From Progne subis subis (lineage: Eukaryota > Chordata > Aves > Passeriformes > Hirundinidae), in NCBI GenBank assembly GCA_022316685.1, contig JAKJHU010000030.1, positions 12,475,360-12,539,359 of the forward strand: a stretch of 64,000 nt of DNA, written 5' to 3'. A program made the translations under genes and the position numbers. Each line of letters begins with the position of its first letter. Position 1 is the first letter of the stretch. The notes under the pieces were generated by a model. The model did no database searches and had not been told where the DNA came from. It worked only from the letters and a program-made list of their open reading frames with translations. Shown one piece after another: positions 1-13,359 of the stretch.

Positions 1-549
1 TGTCCACATCCACCCAGAATAAGCACGGAGGCTGGCAGTGGGAGTACAACACCTCTCTTCTGCACCAGCAGTCCAGCAAAAAGCTTCCCTGAGCCTGGCA
101 GCCACCAGAATACAACAAAGAGCCAGAGGAACTATGCATCATGTCTGGGTGGCTGGGGATCACCAGCCAGGCTGACTCTTCTTACAGCTGAGTCAGCCCA
201 GGAGGTGAAAGGGCAGGGGGAGAGGGGACGTGTTCAAAGCAAACTCCCAGTGAGCCTTACACTCCTTCCCCCAGATGCAGTTGCCTTCAAGATGTAAACA
301 GAAGGAATTGCTATCCTGTCTGGTTTGGTTGGTGATTTAGGCACATTATTTGACTTCAGAGCATTTCAACAGCATTGTCTGCCAACAGGTAAATTTTACC
401 CACCATGGGAAAGTCCAAAAACTGAAAAGGATAGGAGGACAGGGGGTTAATGTCTGTTGGCATTGTTAAGTAACACACGGGTGCTCTAAAGTTCCCAACT
501 TAACCACCCTCTTCTTGTGTTTGCATCAGAATCTCTGCATAGACAGACA

Positions 550-593
550 CTAATTAGCTTTGACTAATTAATGACGAAAAAAATCTAATTAGC
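550..593. promoter_or_regulatory. Candidate homeodomain site cluster (three TAATTA cores)
   Basis: Three TAATTA cores lie at 551-556, 565-570 and 586-591. The first and third are inside an exact 9-bp direct repeat, CTAATTAGC, at 550-558 and 585-593. TAATTA is the core recognised by many homeodomain proteins of the Antennapedia, LIM and paired-like classes. Clustering with conserved spacing is common in developmental enhancers. The local sequence is AT-rich, so some such cores are expected by chance. The repeat of flanking bases is what makes it more than composition. Enhancer function is inference. Confidence 0.3.
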
Positions 594-3500
594 AACCCTC
601 CAAACTTTGGATGACCTCTCTTCCCAGGGCTTGTTGTTGCACCCCTGAGTACTCATAAATTGTTTCCTTGGTGCAAAAGGAAAGGACAAAGGCTAATGAA
701 AGGATGAGTGGCCATAGTAGCCATGGGTCAAAAAGATTCATTTGGTAGCCTCCAGCATCAGCATGAAAAGGGAAAGACTGGTTTGAGATAACAGGAACTA
801 AGGTACCCAACAGCTGGCTCCTGCGCCATCCCCTCTGTTCTGAGGCAAGACAGTCTCACCTTTTGTACCACACACCACATCCAGCAAAGCCCATAAAGGA
901 CTCCACCATCCACCAACAGTGGTCTGTCGCTGTGTATCCTCTTACATATTCCTGATCCTTGGGCTTATCCCACTGCCTCAGAAGGCAGAGAAAAAGGAAT
1001 CAAGACACAGGTAAGTAACAGGCCAAACTCAAGGTCTCCTGCCCTGGCAACAGGAGGCACCAGGTGCATTCTGTTCCAGCAAACAAGATCCTTCCTGGTG
1101 GGACTCAGCGAACTGAACGTTCACGGAACATGCACTCCACCTCACCTGATGGCCATGTGTGATTTGTATTTTGAGAAGAGAGTTCAGTGGTTTGAGAGCA
1201 GCAGCAACAAGCAGCACAAATGTTCTTATTACAAATTTGGGATGAAAGCAAAGCATTTACTTAGGCATGAGAGTCCGAGCTATTCTCCCCTAGAATTTCC
1301 TCAGTAAAAGGTCTTTATTTACAGTACAGGACATTTGAAGAGCATATATTGGCCAATAACATTGACAGTGTGATAACAGACAGTACAAACTGAATACTCA
1401 CTGCCCATCTGGTGAATTTCAAAGCCTTTTTACTGGAATAAGCTCATTCCACCCTATTTTTTTCCTCTTCCCAACAAAATGGTGTTAGCAATCTACTTTA
1501 AATCCCCATTTCCTGGCTAAATTAAAAGTCAAAATTACCGAGAAATGCATAGGTTTCGAAGACTTTGGCTTCATGACTCTCAGCTAAAATAAATTTGAAG
1601 ACATGATTAACATTGAATGCATTGATCTATTTATCTAGTAAGATGATGTTTTAATATACCCAGGACAAACAGTAATTCATGTGCAAACATATTTGAATTG
1701 AAAAATGAAAGTAAACCATGAATTATTCCACTATCCATCATATTTCCAAAAGCTGCTATGGCCTTTTCTAGCTGGCTAAATCATAGCATCATCCCTAAAA
1801 ATACTAAGTAATATATCCAGCAGTTCCTTCCATTTTGTTGTGGTATATTTTTTACTTTCTTTTTTTTCAGAATTTGCTCTCTCAGTTTACCTTTTATTTC
1901 ATTAAAATTGCACATTAGATATCTGTTTCTCCTACTGTTCATAAAGATGCAGTTAAAATTATCATAACTAAGAAAGAAAAAGATTTAGCTTTTTTTTTAC
2001 CGTTTATTTTGTAGATGCTAAACCTCCCAGTTTCTTCTGAATATCTGTCAGTTTTTTTGTTGTCTGTGTGTGTTGTCTTTCACATAGCAACAGAAGAAAG
2101 AGCAGGGATAAAGAGGAAAAAAACGTCTCCACATGGGAAATATGAGGTACTCTCGAATCCAACAAACTTAGTACACTCAGAAGAGCTAACTAACAGGCTA
2201 AATAATACACTTTGAAAGCAAACACTGATGCACAAATACCAGAACCAGAAATGAGAATCTGAAGGTCATGGCAATTCACAACACAAACATGAATCAACAA
2301 GTTATGCTGCTACAAAAAAACCCAAAATCTTGAGTTTTAGGAAGAGAAATGGTATACATAAGAAATGGGAGATAATTGCTCTGTTTATTCAGCCTTTGTG
2401 TCCAGGCTCAGACGATGCATTAACACAGATACAGCAGCAGACAAATTTAAAACAGCCCAGACCCTGAATAGGGGAGCAAAAGTCAGAAAATATTTAAGAA
2501 ATTTAACCAATGACTAAAGGATAATAGAATTAGTCGTACAAAGTAAAAAATAAAAGAGGGTTACGAAATAAAAGGATAAGAAGTTAAGCTGAAAAAAAAA
2601 AAATTAAAATAAGAAAAAGTTGAGGATTACCATGACCAACGGTGAATGGACAAAATACCTCCGGTTGCCACAAAATGCATTTCAGTTGGATATCAAGTGG
2701 GAAAACATCAATGTCCAAGACTGGAACAAGGATTAACTTCATGGAATTTTACAACAGCAGCTTAGACAAATGAGATCAGGGCAAGACTTTTTCTTGCCTT
2801 TTCTGTCCCAGTGCCAGAAACTAGATCATGTCTTGCAAATGTGTATCATTGTTTAGGATTCTTGGGGAATCCTGCTCCATGCCTGAAGCTGAGATGGAAC
2901 AGCAATACAAGTAGCAATAACCTGGGACAGAACAAACAAATAAACAAGCAAACAGAAATTAATGACTACCATCCAGCACCTCCTTAGATCATGGGCAGGA
3001 TAATAGTTTGACAAGAGACACTCATTGCATCTGCATTTCACTGACATTACCTTGTGCCAAGATCCTTGATGTTCATCTTCACACTGCAAAAAATTTATTC
3101 CTATATTTAGCTAAACATTCAACCCTGACAAATAAATGTTTCATAAGCAATCTTGATTAGCAAGGATGGAGGAACACAGATCTCTGCCGCAGTTGTATTT
3201 CTGCTCCCACAAATATTCCCCAACCACACTGCAGGGAGGTCGGGACAGGCCCATGCTTGCTTCATGGACCAGAAACAACTGCAGAAAGTCAGAGGTTCCC
3301 ACCTTGTGGCAGGATGGCAGTGCCAGGCAGCTGCCCTGTGCCAGCACGGGCTCGGAGCTTCGCTTCAGCGCTGCCCAACAACCGCTCTCGCCACACCTGA
3401 CTCCTTGGCGGAGCCCATATAAAATACCCAATTCATTATGTCCACTCCATTCCCGGAGGTGATTCAAATAAAAAGCTGTTCTGGCAGAAAAGCTGAGGAA

Positions 3501-4129
3501 ATGAAACACGAGGGAGATGGGGAAAAAGAAGGAGAAAAACAGAAATCAAGAATAGAAAAAAGCACTCAGCCAGGTGGATGGAATGAGTCCAGAATTACTT
3601 ACAGCTCCGGAGCTGAAAGAAAAAAGAAGAAAATGAACACCTGGGCATAATAGTGAGATTAAAAGTGTATTTAGTATGTATGTCCCAAAAAGGGCAAATC
3701 ATAGATCTGAACCATGGGCTGAAAAAAGAAACTCTCCTTCCCACAAAGAAGGAATCTCAGCATTTAAGTTCTGGAAAGAGTAAGTATTTATTCATAAAGA
3801 TAGCTTTCTCTTTTCCTGCCAAAAGTAATGAAGATCACACTCAAAATCTACCACCTGCACTCGATTACCAGTTATTTAACCACAATCAAAATATTTTAAA
3901 AATGTAAATTAAGTACACTGATGGACAGAAATGCCAGTTCCCCATGAAATTCCTTCCGTAAAGCTGGGATTGCCACAGGCTGTAATTAAAAAATTGTCAG
4001 TGTCTGAGGCACTGAGTATTTTCCCATAGAAAGATCCAAGATTTGCAAGCTCTGTGGCAAATGTTAACATGGGCACTGGCACTGGAAAGGTACAACTTGG
4101 GAACAGCTAAATGGAGGCTGATTCACTGG

Positions 4130-4153
4130 TACTTCTGCAGTACTTCAGAAGTA
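4130..4153. repeat. Short perfect inverted repeat (8-bp arms)
   Basis: TACTTCTG at 4130-4137 and CAGAAGTA at 4146-4153 are exact reverse complements around an 8-base spacer. The same CAGAAGTA word recurs about 70 bases downstream, near 4218. It could be a small hairpin or paired factor sites. No RNA family is recognised. Confidence 0.4.
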
Positions 4154-5283
4154 TTAAAGCACTTCTTGTTCTCACTCTGTTTCTCCTTTTTGCTGTTTGT
4201 TACGAAACAGAAGTGTTCAGAAGTACTGATCCTACAAGGTTAACTCAAACAAGAAATTACCAAACTGCATCTAAACTGAAGCTGATAAATTGAATTAAAT
4301 CTCTTCCTTTCTTTGTCTACTGGGAGACCTTCCGGTGCAACTCATGCTGACTTACTGTAACACTGGGCTCTTACTAAACGCCTTCCAGTTTTCAAAAGGA
4401 AAAAAAATGCACGAGCACAAGGAGTTCATTCTGGTGCTCTAGACAAGCAGGTAAAGAAAGAAGCCTAGCAATGCCAAACATCAGGGCATTGCCTCCCAAC
4501 ATCTCGAACCCAAACACTTCTTCACATGGCTGAGCTTCAGCTCCGCAGCAAGCACCTAAGGGGAGGGTTCCATGGGTCTCTCTGAGAGCATGCAACAGCT
4601 CATGTGCAGCCTGACACAGACCCACAAAGCCATCCCAAGGAGCATGATGGATGCTCTTCTGAACAATCTTTCACCCGGGGGGGATTTTCCGCCAGTTTTT
4701 GGCAGTTACATTATAAAAGGAGCTTGAAGTGATTTGGTTTAGACAGTTAGATATGGGTGGTTGCAGAGGTAAATGGGACACTCCCTCATCTAAGCCAGGA
4801 ACTTGAAAACACCCCTTAAAAAGAGTATAATCTGTTATTAATAAATCTTCAAAGGCTGCTAACATGCCCAAACACAGAGAAAATGAAGTTTTGCAAATGA
4901 CAGCGTTCAAGGCTACTGCCTGCTTACCATCCAGTCGTGAACCAATATGGAGAGCGGCAGAGAGTGGCTCTTACTCAAAGTACAGACACTGGAAACCCTA
5001 AAACCTGATTAGTGCCCAATGCCCATTAGCTATCCTACTTTTTTTCTTCTGTTTTAACAGCACATTTTCCTATTTTTACAAACCTGCTTCCAGTAGCTAT
5101 AGGAAAGAGCCACACAAACAACAAGGGGAAGCTGATGACACAAGGGAAAGAGTGAAACTGCCTAACAAAGTTTAAATAAAGCATCTGGAAAACAGCGATT
5201 TCTTTCCTTTAAATACACGTAGGTATCATGAACTTCCATAAAGGGAATGGAGAAAAAGCTAACATAAAATAACACAAGGGTTC

Positions 5284-5302
5284 TTTTTTTTTTTTTTTTT
5301 TT
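5284..5302. repeat. T19 mononucleotide tract
   Basis: An uninterrupted run of 19 T. No retrotransposed body that would explain it as a poly(A) tail on the minus strand is recognised next to it. Likely a simple-sequence tract, and a likely site of length polymorphism. Confidence 0.9.
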
Positions 5303-8249
5303 CCCCTGCTGTTGTTGGGTTGGCAGTGCTTCTCTAAAAATGCGTCCCCTCCTTAAATGAGGGGACCTTAATCTCAGCTTCTAAAGTTAGAACATGGTTC
5401 AATTCAATACCAAAACAAACTTCTTTTTCTGGCTTGCACACATTACATCACTGAGGTAAGTGATTGGCAATATTATTAATTAACTAGTGCATTTAAGGTC
5501 TTTTAATCCCAAAGACTACTCGCATGTGAGCTTGGCAATGATCCTCAAGGGACAACTCACCAAGGAAGCCTATTCCAAGCAGATACTCCTTGGCATATCC
5601 TTTATGCTGACTAATATGAAACACACTTTGTAGCTACAGAGTCCAAGACTATCATCAACCAGTGAGGGTCATACTGTGGAGAAACAGCTTAGGCTGCACA
5701 TGCCTGGACATTGGGACTGCTCTTCTGGAGAGGCTGTCCACTGCCAGGACAAACCACCAGTAAAGTGCCGGGTAAAGCAACTGAGGGGGTTGCTGTTTGA
5801 CAGGAATTGGCCAGTCTGCTGGGCCCAGCACTGCAAAGCCTGCTGCCATCATAAAAATGATGGAAAATCAAGTTGGTCCCATTCACCATGGGTGGGCCAG
5901 GGCAGGAGCTGGCTTATGGGCAAGGGATTCTATAGGTACAACGTCACTGTTGATAGACACCTTTAGGCACAATGCCATTTACTATGTATCTTTTTTTCGG
6001 CCAGATATCTCAGCAGGGTTCATGAGAAGATTATTTATAAAGTCCTCTTTGGTGCACTGTGATTTAATCAGGTATCGTTTGAATATTACAAGACGTATTA
6101 ATTACCATTGCTGCACAAGAGCAACTGAAGAAGTAAAATGTTTTTCATTTGAACTCAGAGTATTTGTTTAAAATGTTCTCAGTATCATTAGGATCTAATC
6201 AAAACAGAGTGCATGATAGTTATGCAGGAAATACAAAAAAAAAAAAATTACCTGTTGCTTAAGTATCCAGTTTTCTAATAATATTGCACTAATATCTTGA
6301 CAAATAATTGGCTTCCCAGTTATAATGGAATTCCTTATGTATGTTGCTAGAATTACCTATCGGTATTTTCAATAGACAAGGTAAGCTTGGGAAGGAAATG
6401 GTAATTGTCTCCACTATAGAAAAATTTAATCAGGAAGGTAACTAAAGATATATCACCTGACTTATTTTGAAAAATAAAAATTCTTGAAATAAGTTTTATG
6501 GAAGCTTCAACTCTTCTGGAAAATTATACAAATGCCATTTTAAATTAAAATTTAGAATGAATTGATTCCTCCTTCTGTTTGAAGGTCCCTGCAGGTAAAA
6601 CATCTGATTTGAATCTTACAAATAAAGGTAGAAAAAGTACAAAATATTTAAACAGTTTTACTTCAAACTGTTACTAATTGTGACCTCTTCTTTCCTGTCT
6701 ATCATAAAGAATGGATAAAGGGCTACATTTCCACATACTTCATTACTGCCTTTTTTGAATTTTTGGTTGTCTGAATTCCAGGAAACTACGAAGTGACTCA
6801 GTTTCCCAGATCCTGTGCATACAACCTTGGAAAAGCAAAATCTTTCAAAACTTCCCGAAGTGTTCTTCCATGAGACATAACATTGTTTTTGAATTTAAGC
6901 AAAGGATTTTATGAACTATCAAACGTTCCTACACTGTGAACAACACACAAAGCTGAAAGTGTTCCTTCACGCAGCCTGCACTGCTGTGGCTGCCCTCACA
7001 GCCCCCCTTCTCCCATTTCCAGTCTCTGCTGTTTCAGCTCTGCAGACACTTCTGCAGCCTTTGATTTCAGCTGGCCAGTTCACATACAGAAATGCATTAT
7101 CAAAGTCGCAAGCTGGACTGCAATTCATTTTCAAGATCTTGGTCTTCTCAGCATCCTGTAATTCACAATTGCCTGGGAATATAGCTAAAAGATGTTGTCC
7201 CCAGATAAACCAAGTTACCACCTGAGACTGATATAAAATTTCCCCAGGGTTTTAAAAGAAGGTTTTTCAAACCTTTTTTAAATAAATCAACACATTTTTT
7301 GTTGTTGTTATTCTTTAGGCAAAGCACTTCTTTAAATGATAGCTCTTTTAATACTATGGTACTAATACTTTAATAACAAAGCTAAAGACATGACTTTAAC
7401 ACTTATCATTAAATGTTGCCTGCTTTTCACCAGAAATATTTAGGCATTCCTCTAATCTTACCTTGAATTTTGCATTTTACCTCACCTGGGTCACATTTCA
7501 AAACATGATTAGCAAATGCCTTTCTGAAGAGGCATCCCTTATTAAGGTCTTCACTTTCATGAACAGTTAGTAAAGTGTGAGCAAGTATAAAGCAGACACT
7601 TCAACGTGACCACAAGAGGGGCTGGAGATGTGGAGCGGGGAGAAGACAAGCCTACAGTGTTCTAACTTCTAGGTAATTCTCTCTGTACTATGAGAAACAT
7701 ATGAGTCAGCTAAAACTATCTACTAGCACAGTTTAAATGGTATCAACATTAAGTATAATTTACTAGGTTGTGAGAGTTGTGCCATTTTGAGGAATTGAAA
7801 CTAATAGACACGAGCAGAGATGGTAATTTCTAAGTAGTGGAATTTGTTTACTGCTTTTTTAGTTAACATGCTTTGGTAGAAACAGAGTCTAGCCACAAAA
7901 TCTCATTTCCTATCTGAGCTCTTGCTTCACTCCAAAGCAAAGTTTTAGTCACTGTGCAACTAACAACTACATCCAAAATTCCACTTCAGATCTAAGTCTG
8001 GCTAGAGAAATCAGATACTCTCTGTCCCTCAAGTATTCAGAGGGTTTCAATGTCTTGTTCAGATCTACCCTCCTCACAAGGAAGGTAAGCCAAATAAATC
8101 CCAATAGAGTATGTATTTGCAAGTGACCTAAGAAAAAAACACTTGCAAATGAGGGATGTACAAACATATACAACTCAGCATTTGTTTTTCTGGAGAACTT
8201 CCTATCTGATGGTTTATTTTATTAACACTCGCATTTCAGGACATGTATG
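5303..8249. other. Non-coding unique DNA, no gene seen
   Basis: AT-rich sequence without a convincing gene. The longest frame (5797-6171, 124 codons) runs through plain sequence, matches no family I know and overlaps an unrelated frame on the other strand. A small perfect hairpin lies at 5846-5863 (CCATCAT, four A, ATGATGG). No interspersed repeat is recognised between 5303 and the MIR copy that starts near 8250. Confidence 0.65.
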
Positions 8250-8395
8250 AAGCATTATCTTCATTTTACAGATAGGAAATGGAGATATTTATTCAGATAA
8301 GGCACAGAAAGCTCAAGTGACTTGCCTGAGGTTACATTAAGGTTTCTGGCAGAGGCACGATCTCTCCTAATCTTCTGAACTCTAGGCCTCTGTTT
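8250..8395 (-). mobile_element. MIR-like SINE relic
   Basis: Read on the plus strand, this stretch follows the reverse complement of the MIR core and 5' half. TTCATTTTACAGATAGGAAA at 8260-8279 fits the end that reads 'CCTCATCTGTAAAATG' in the element. GGCACAGAAAGCTCAAGTGA at 8301-8320 and the following CTTGCCTGAGGT fit the 'GACCTTGGGCAAGT...CTCTGTGCC' core. GGCAGAG at 8348-8354 fits the region before the tRNA-derived head. MIR is a tRNA-derived SINE mobilised by L2 before the amniote radiation, so this is an ancient, inactive, diverged copy. A short insertion lies between GGAAATGGAG and GGCACAG. Edges are approximate. The assignment is by recall of the consensus, not by alignment. Confidence 0.75.
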
Positions 8396-11300
8396 TAAAT
8401 TACAAGACTCCATCAGGTTTATAGCATTTCACCCTGCCCTACTGCCAATCGTCTGCAGTGCCGAATTTGCTCCAAGCTAAACGCATTCATTGATGAACTC
8501 TATTACTTGTTCCTAAACATTACTTATGGACTGCTACTTCAAATGAAATTCTCTGCGCTGCAGTCATATTTTACCTACATGGTTATTCTAATTGAGTATT
8601 GAGCAAAGTGGCTAATTAGGAATCTTCAAGGGACTGTTTGTTTAATTTTGTTTTGGAATGTGTGCTTGCATAAATGCCATACAAGAAAAAGTCTGGAGGC
8701 CAGAATCATCTGCAATGTAAAAATATTTCAATTTCTGTGAAGTTTTCCCTCCCCCGAGGCTTCTAATTCATCTCTCCTAGTTGATAAATCAAGTCAAAAA
8801 CACCCTCCCCCCCCTTGCTTTGCTGTCTAGCAGAAATATGACCCTTTTCTTGTCCAGGCATGCAGACAAGTGATGAATCAGACTTTCCCCAAGAAACTGC
8901 TGCAGCTCTTTTCCTAAGGCACATTACTGCTTGAATAACTCAGTTTTTCCTGAGCAGTGGGCCTGCTCAAGCAGCCTTTATTTACATGAAGAGAACATAA
9001 GAGGTATGGTCTGAATCTGATCTGTAGAAGGTTATCAAGTGCCATCTAGATAAGCTCTCCAGAACACCAAGAGGTCTTACACAATGCTTTGCTATGTCCC
9101 TGTGCCACTCCTGTCTGACAGCTCAGACAGTGTCAGAGGTTTCAGTTGCTTGCAGCAATCCCAGCCTATTCTCTGTCATTTACTGAGGAACATTTAGGCA
9201 CTCTGGGCACACCAAAAATATCTGTGATGAATGCCAAACTTGACTTACCACTACCAGCAACACACATGAATACCTCTACCTCCTTAGACTGTTAAAAGAA
9301 GTTTTAACTTGAATCATTAGCATAACTCATTATGATCTAAATCAAAAGTATTTCAAAATTTTCCCAACTCATTAGAGCCCTAGAGCAAGTGGATTTCCCC
9401 ACAAAACTGTTTCTTCCCCTTCAAAATGGAACACAGCCAATTTCTTTTCTGCCCTATAGCAAAAAGACAGAAGCTGATCCAAAGAACAAAAAGAGATGCA
9501 GACTATTTAGAAATGTGAAGGTAAATCTGCTATGGCTTTAAATATGTAGCTGCTCCTCTGATTATCCAGGCTTTCTATGTATCAATGGGTAAGGCCATGC
9601 TCTTCCTTAGCATGACATTCAACACTGCGGTTACTAAACCTTTTGCTCACGCTGTTAGGTACAAACATGACTGAATCAAGAAAATACAAGTTTGGTCAAT
9701 CTTCAGGCAATAATGAATTAATTTGTTCTCATAGTGCTCATGTAACATTTATGAACACTCCCATTCTAAAGAAGAAATTACTTCTGTAGAAAGACAAGGT
9801 GTACAAAGCTCATTTCCTACATGTTGTCAACTAGTCACATAAAAAATGTGGAGTCTGGTCATTTTATTTTCTTGTACCCTGACAGGCTTGCAACAGCTAT
9901 GTGCAACGATTTGGGTTTGCCTACCCACTTCATTTTCTGCAATCTTTAACTTCAGGTACAAACATGGCTCCACTGAACTGACAAGCCAGCAACTTTCACA
10001 CGATTATTTAATCAAGCCAGGATCTCACTTCCTCGTATTTGATAAGACACTGGTCACATAGAAAAGGAAATACTTGCTCCCAACAAACCATTGTACAGCA
10101 TGGCAAGGACTCAGTCCAGCTAGGGCAGGACCTGAAAACAACATGCAGCTGAAACAGTGTATTTCTCTCACTAGCTCTAAAAGCAGAGAGAAGGCTGTGG
10201 GTGATCTTTTGTCTTCCAATTACTTTTAGTTGGGGGAGGGGGAAGTTGTTATTTTTTTCATTTTCTTTTAAATAAGAATAAGCTAAAAACTGACAAATAC
10301 GCCAACTACTTGGGGGGGGGGGGGGAGGAGCAAAAAAAGCAAAGCACAGAGAATCCATTCCTATCCATACTGTCTTGCATCTTGGCAGGGTACTCTGAAC
10401 TTTGCTCGCAGCATATGGTTTGCTACAGTATATGCTCCATGGGGGGACAGTAGGCCAACAGTAAATAAAAGTCCTCCTAAAGCAATAACCTTGTGTATGT
10501 TGGACCTTCCTTTACACTACTTCCAATTGTTCCCAAATCTCTTCTTACTTGATCATGTGTACTTAGCTTTGTATGTTTTCCCAAACTGCTTTGAAATGCT
10601 TAAAGAATGGGATTAAGGAGCAAAAGCTATGTGCACTGGAAATAAAATACAGTGCACCCCGTGGCTTTACAGATGTTAATTGCTAATCAGTTGTGTAGGG
10701 CACCACTATTTAAGAAATTTGGTGTATCAAATATGGCAAGCCCTATAACATGAAACAGACTCCCAGTCTTGAAATATTTTTCTACAGTCTGGCTCCCATT
10801 TCTTCCTTCTGAGTAGACACTAAACAGATCTTTTTCATCTCCCAAGAGCTGTGTAATAAAGTGCTGCAGAATGTACACATACAAATGATTGTTTATTTGG
10901 ATCACTATAATCCAGACCAATTTACACAAGGGTCCCCACATACGTGGGTTTGTTTCAGTTCATTTCTACTTCACACTTACACCAAGACTCCCCAAGCTCC
11001 CTGAGTTAACACACATTTGAGAGATAAATCAGAAACTGAAAGCCTAATATAAAGTTTGCAGACACCAAGCAAAAAGCAGCACAGCTGTAATGCACAAACC
11101 CCCACTGTGCAAACGATTCCAGCTTCCTCTCTAAAATAGCTTCAAGCATTTTATTAATTCAGAGAAGGTCAGACTTACATACCAACATCCACTGGTTTCA
11201 AGAGTTTGTGCTGCATGTTGTGAGATCACTGGGTACAGTAACCAGCTAGCCAGGTATGTCTGAGCAATGAATACACTCCACGTGGCCGAGATCCAAAGAC

Positions 11301-13359
11301 AAAGCCTAGAGAAGTAAACAGAGCCTCTGCAGCACAATAACTGAAAGCTTTTGGGAAAGGCAGTGAGCTGACATTCAGGATGATAACTGGGAGAAATCAG
11401 CTGGGATGTGTATGTACAGCAGCGCACTATCTTGTCTCGATAAGGCTTCTGTTATTCACCCCTGCTCTCAAACTGCTACTCCACATCCTCCAAACCATTT
11501 CAAGGAAATGACTGAACTTGCACACTCACAGTGCCACTAAGAACAAGGCACAGGCAGCATGGTCAAAGTTGCAGCTCACCATTTTACAAACCCCTCCACC
11601 ATCATCATCTTGTAAAAAGTCGTGGATTTGGGCATTCACGCTGCTTTCAAGTGCTGCACCCCACACCTGACAGGACTGCTCCTCACAGCTCAGGGAGTCA
11701 CACCGTACCCAACTACGTAAGGTAACTATAGATGACAAGATAAAGATGGAAAGATAGAGATTCCAGGTGCTTATTAAAGAGGCTGAGTTAATTAAATAAC
11801 ACTGAACACTGATTGTGCTGAGCTTTGCCCTCCCTCCACTAGCTGAGCCAGCCTGACAGAAGAGGTCTAGGGGGATGTTAAACTTCCTACCTACTTAATC
11901 TCACCTAACTTGAAAAATTAATCAAGGAAATTCACATTAATACAACTGACAGGCAAATGTAATTACACTGTGCATAACATTTAATTCAATATGGTTACTG
12001 AGCCTAAAAAGCACATTACTTTCTTTATGAGATTGCTTTGCTATTTATTAGGGAAAAGGTCTTTGTAAAATGACTCTTTATTCAGCTGCACAGAAGAAAG
12101 AGAGATTTGGGAGCTACTCCCATGGCATGGAAATTGCTTTTTTCCCTTCAGCTAGATTTGCTAAAAATGAGATGTAAATCAAGACCAGAATTGCACTACT
12201 GGTCTTCCACTTCTTTAGACTGACTTCAGGGTGACCACTGTGGAAACCCAGCTTGAGCTGCTGCCTTCCTATTCCTCCAACCCTTCACACAGCTCCCACA
12301 TACATTCCAAATTGCTGTTTATCTTGTTGTTTTAAAAAGACTTTTTTTTTCCTTGCCCAATAAATGTCCTGTTCAACTCTAGGTTTTAAAAGTATCAGAT
12401 GGCAGAGTTTAGTTTTCCTGCTTCTTGGAAAGGAATGAGCAACAGTGGTGACAGAAGAGTCACCTACTTGTAGACCTCAGCAGAACTCACTAATGCGTTT
12501 TAAATTAATTTGAAAGGCTGTCTTGACACAAAAAGGTCAGACCTTCCTCTTTTAATTAAAACTTAGAACAAAAAAAAGCAGGGTGAATTCATACCTTAAT
12601 CTCCTTCTCTGGTCAAACCACGTAGCTTTACTCACAGCTAGCAAGTGGACTTTTCTTTAAAGCTCTGCCCTTCACTCATAAACAAAACCAGCCAGAGCTC
12701 TGTCTCATTACAGCCTGCACAGACACATGGTCCTGCTGTGACGGCAGCCCCATGAAGAGAGCTGCCCAACAGCAGAAGGAGCAGTTCTCTGCTAGTTTCT
12801 TATTATAACAGAGCCCCTGTTCATACAGTGCTGGAGCTGCCTAGAAATTCCAGTTTTAAGCCCTGTTCCAATAGTTTGTAAACCTGGACGGAAAAATTTG
12901 TTACGGATTGAATCACCACATGCCAAGCCCTGCTTGTGCAGCAGTATGTGGTCCCCTGTCAATGGACACTTACAGATCCAGGGCACTGGCTCCCCAAACC
13001 CGTCCCCTCCATCTTGTCACCTCTGCTCTCAAGTAAATGGACTTTGGTTGCCAGTTGCAAAAGCAAACCACAGTGTTCTTATCTCTCTGCTACAAGAAAC
13101 ATGGCATGAGGAAACATTGGAAGCGCATTTTCTCATTTGCTCTTTGATTTCGGATTTGGGCAAAACACGGCAAATTTAGGAAATACTAATAGGAAATATT
13201 ATGAACAGAAATTAGATCTATAGGTTAATAAATACCTTCCTTCCACTAGCCCATGCAGTGCTAGTCTTAGCTACAGTCTTACAGCTGTCTTAATGAAGCT
13301 ACAACTATCTCGATACAATCCAGAAAAAGAAGCAGTTTTGAACCCTGAAGCAGCAATTA
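8396..13359. other. Non-coding DNA with conserved-looking blocks, no gene seen
   Basis: No gene is supported. Frames of up to 116 codons (10008-10358, minus) include low-complexity runs such as a proline stretch encoded by the G-run at 10312-10325. Blocks at 8430-8720 and 11880-12180 are AT-rich but of high word complexity with little simple repeat. Their texture resembles conserved non-coding elements, which only a multi-species alignment can confirm. Confidence 0.6.
10231..10325 (+). repeat. G-run pair including a G14 tract
   Basis: A broken G-run at 10232-10242 (GGGGGAGGGGG) is followed 70 bases later by 14 consecutive G at 10312-10325. Either could form a G-quadruplex on the plus strand. 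The G14 tract may also be an assembly or sequencing weak point. No promoter context is evident. Confidence 0.7.

Larger units (their letters stand above)
1..5283. other. Non-coding unique DNA, no gene seen
   Basis: I see no gene here. Open frames are at most about 120 codons, lie on both strands over each other (for example around 3141-3509) and match no known family. The sequence is CpG-poor and AT-leaning, with a modest GC rise at 3200-3420. Notable small items are the TAATTA cluster near 550-593 and a hairpin at 4130-4153, listed separately. Whether this is intron or intergenic cannot be told. Confidence 0.7.
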
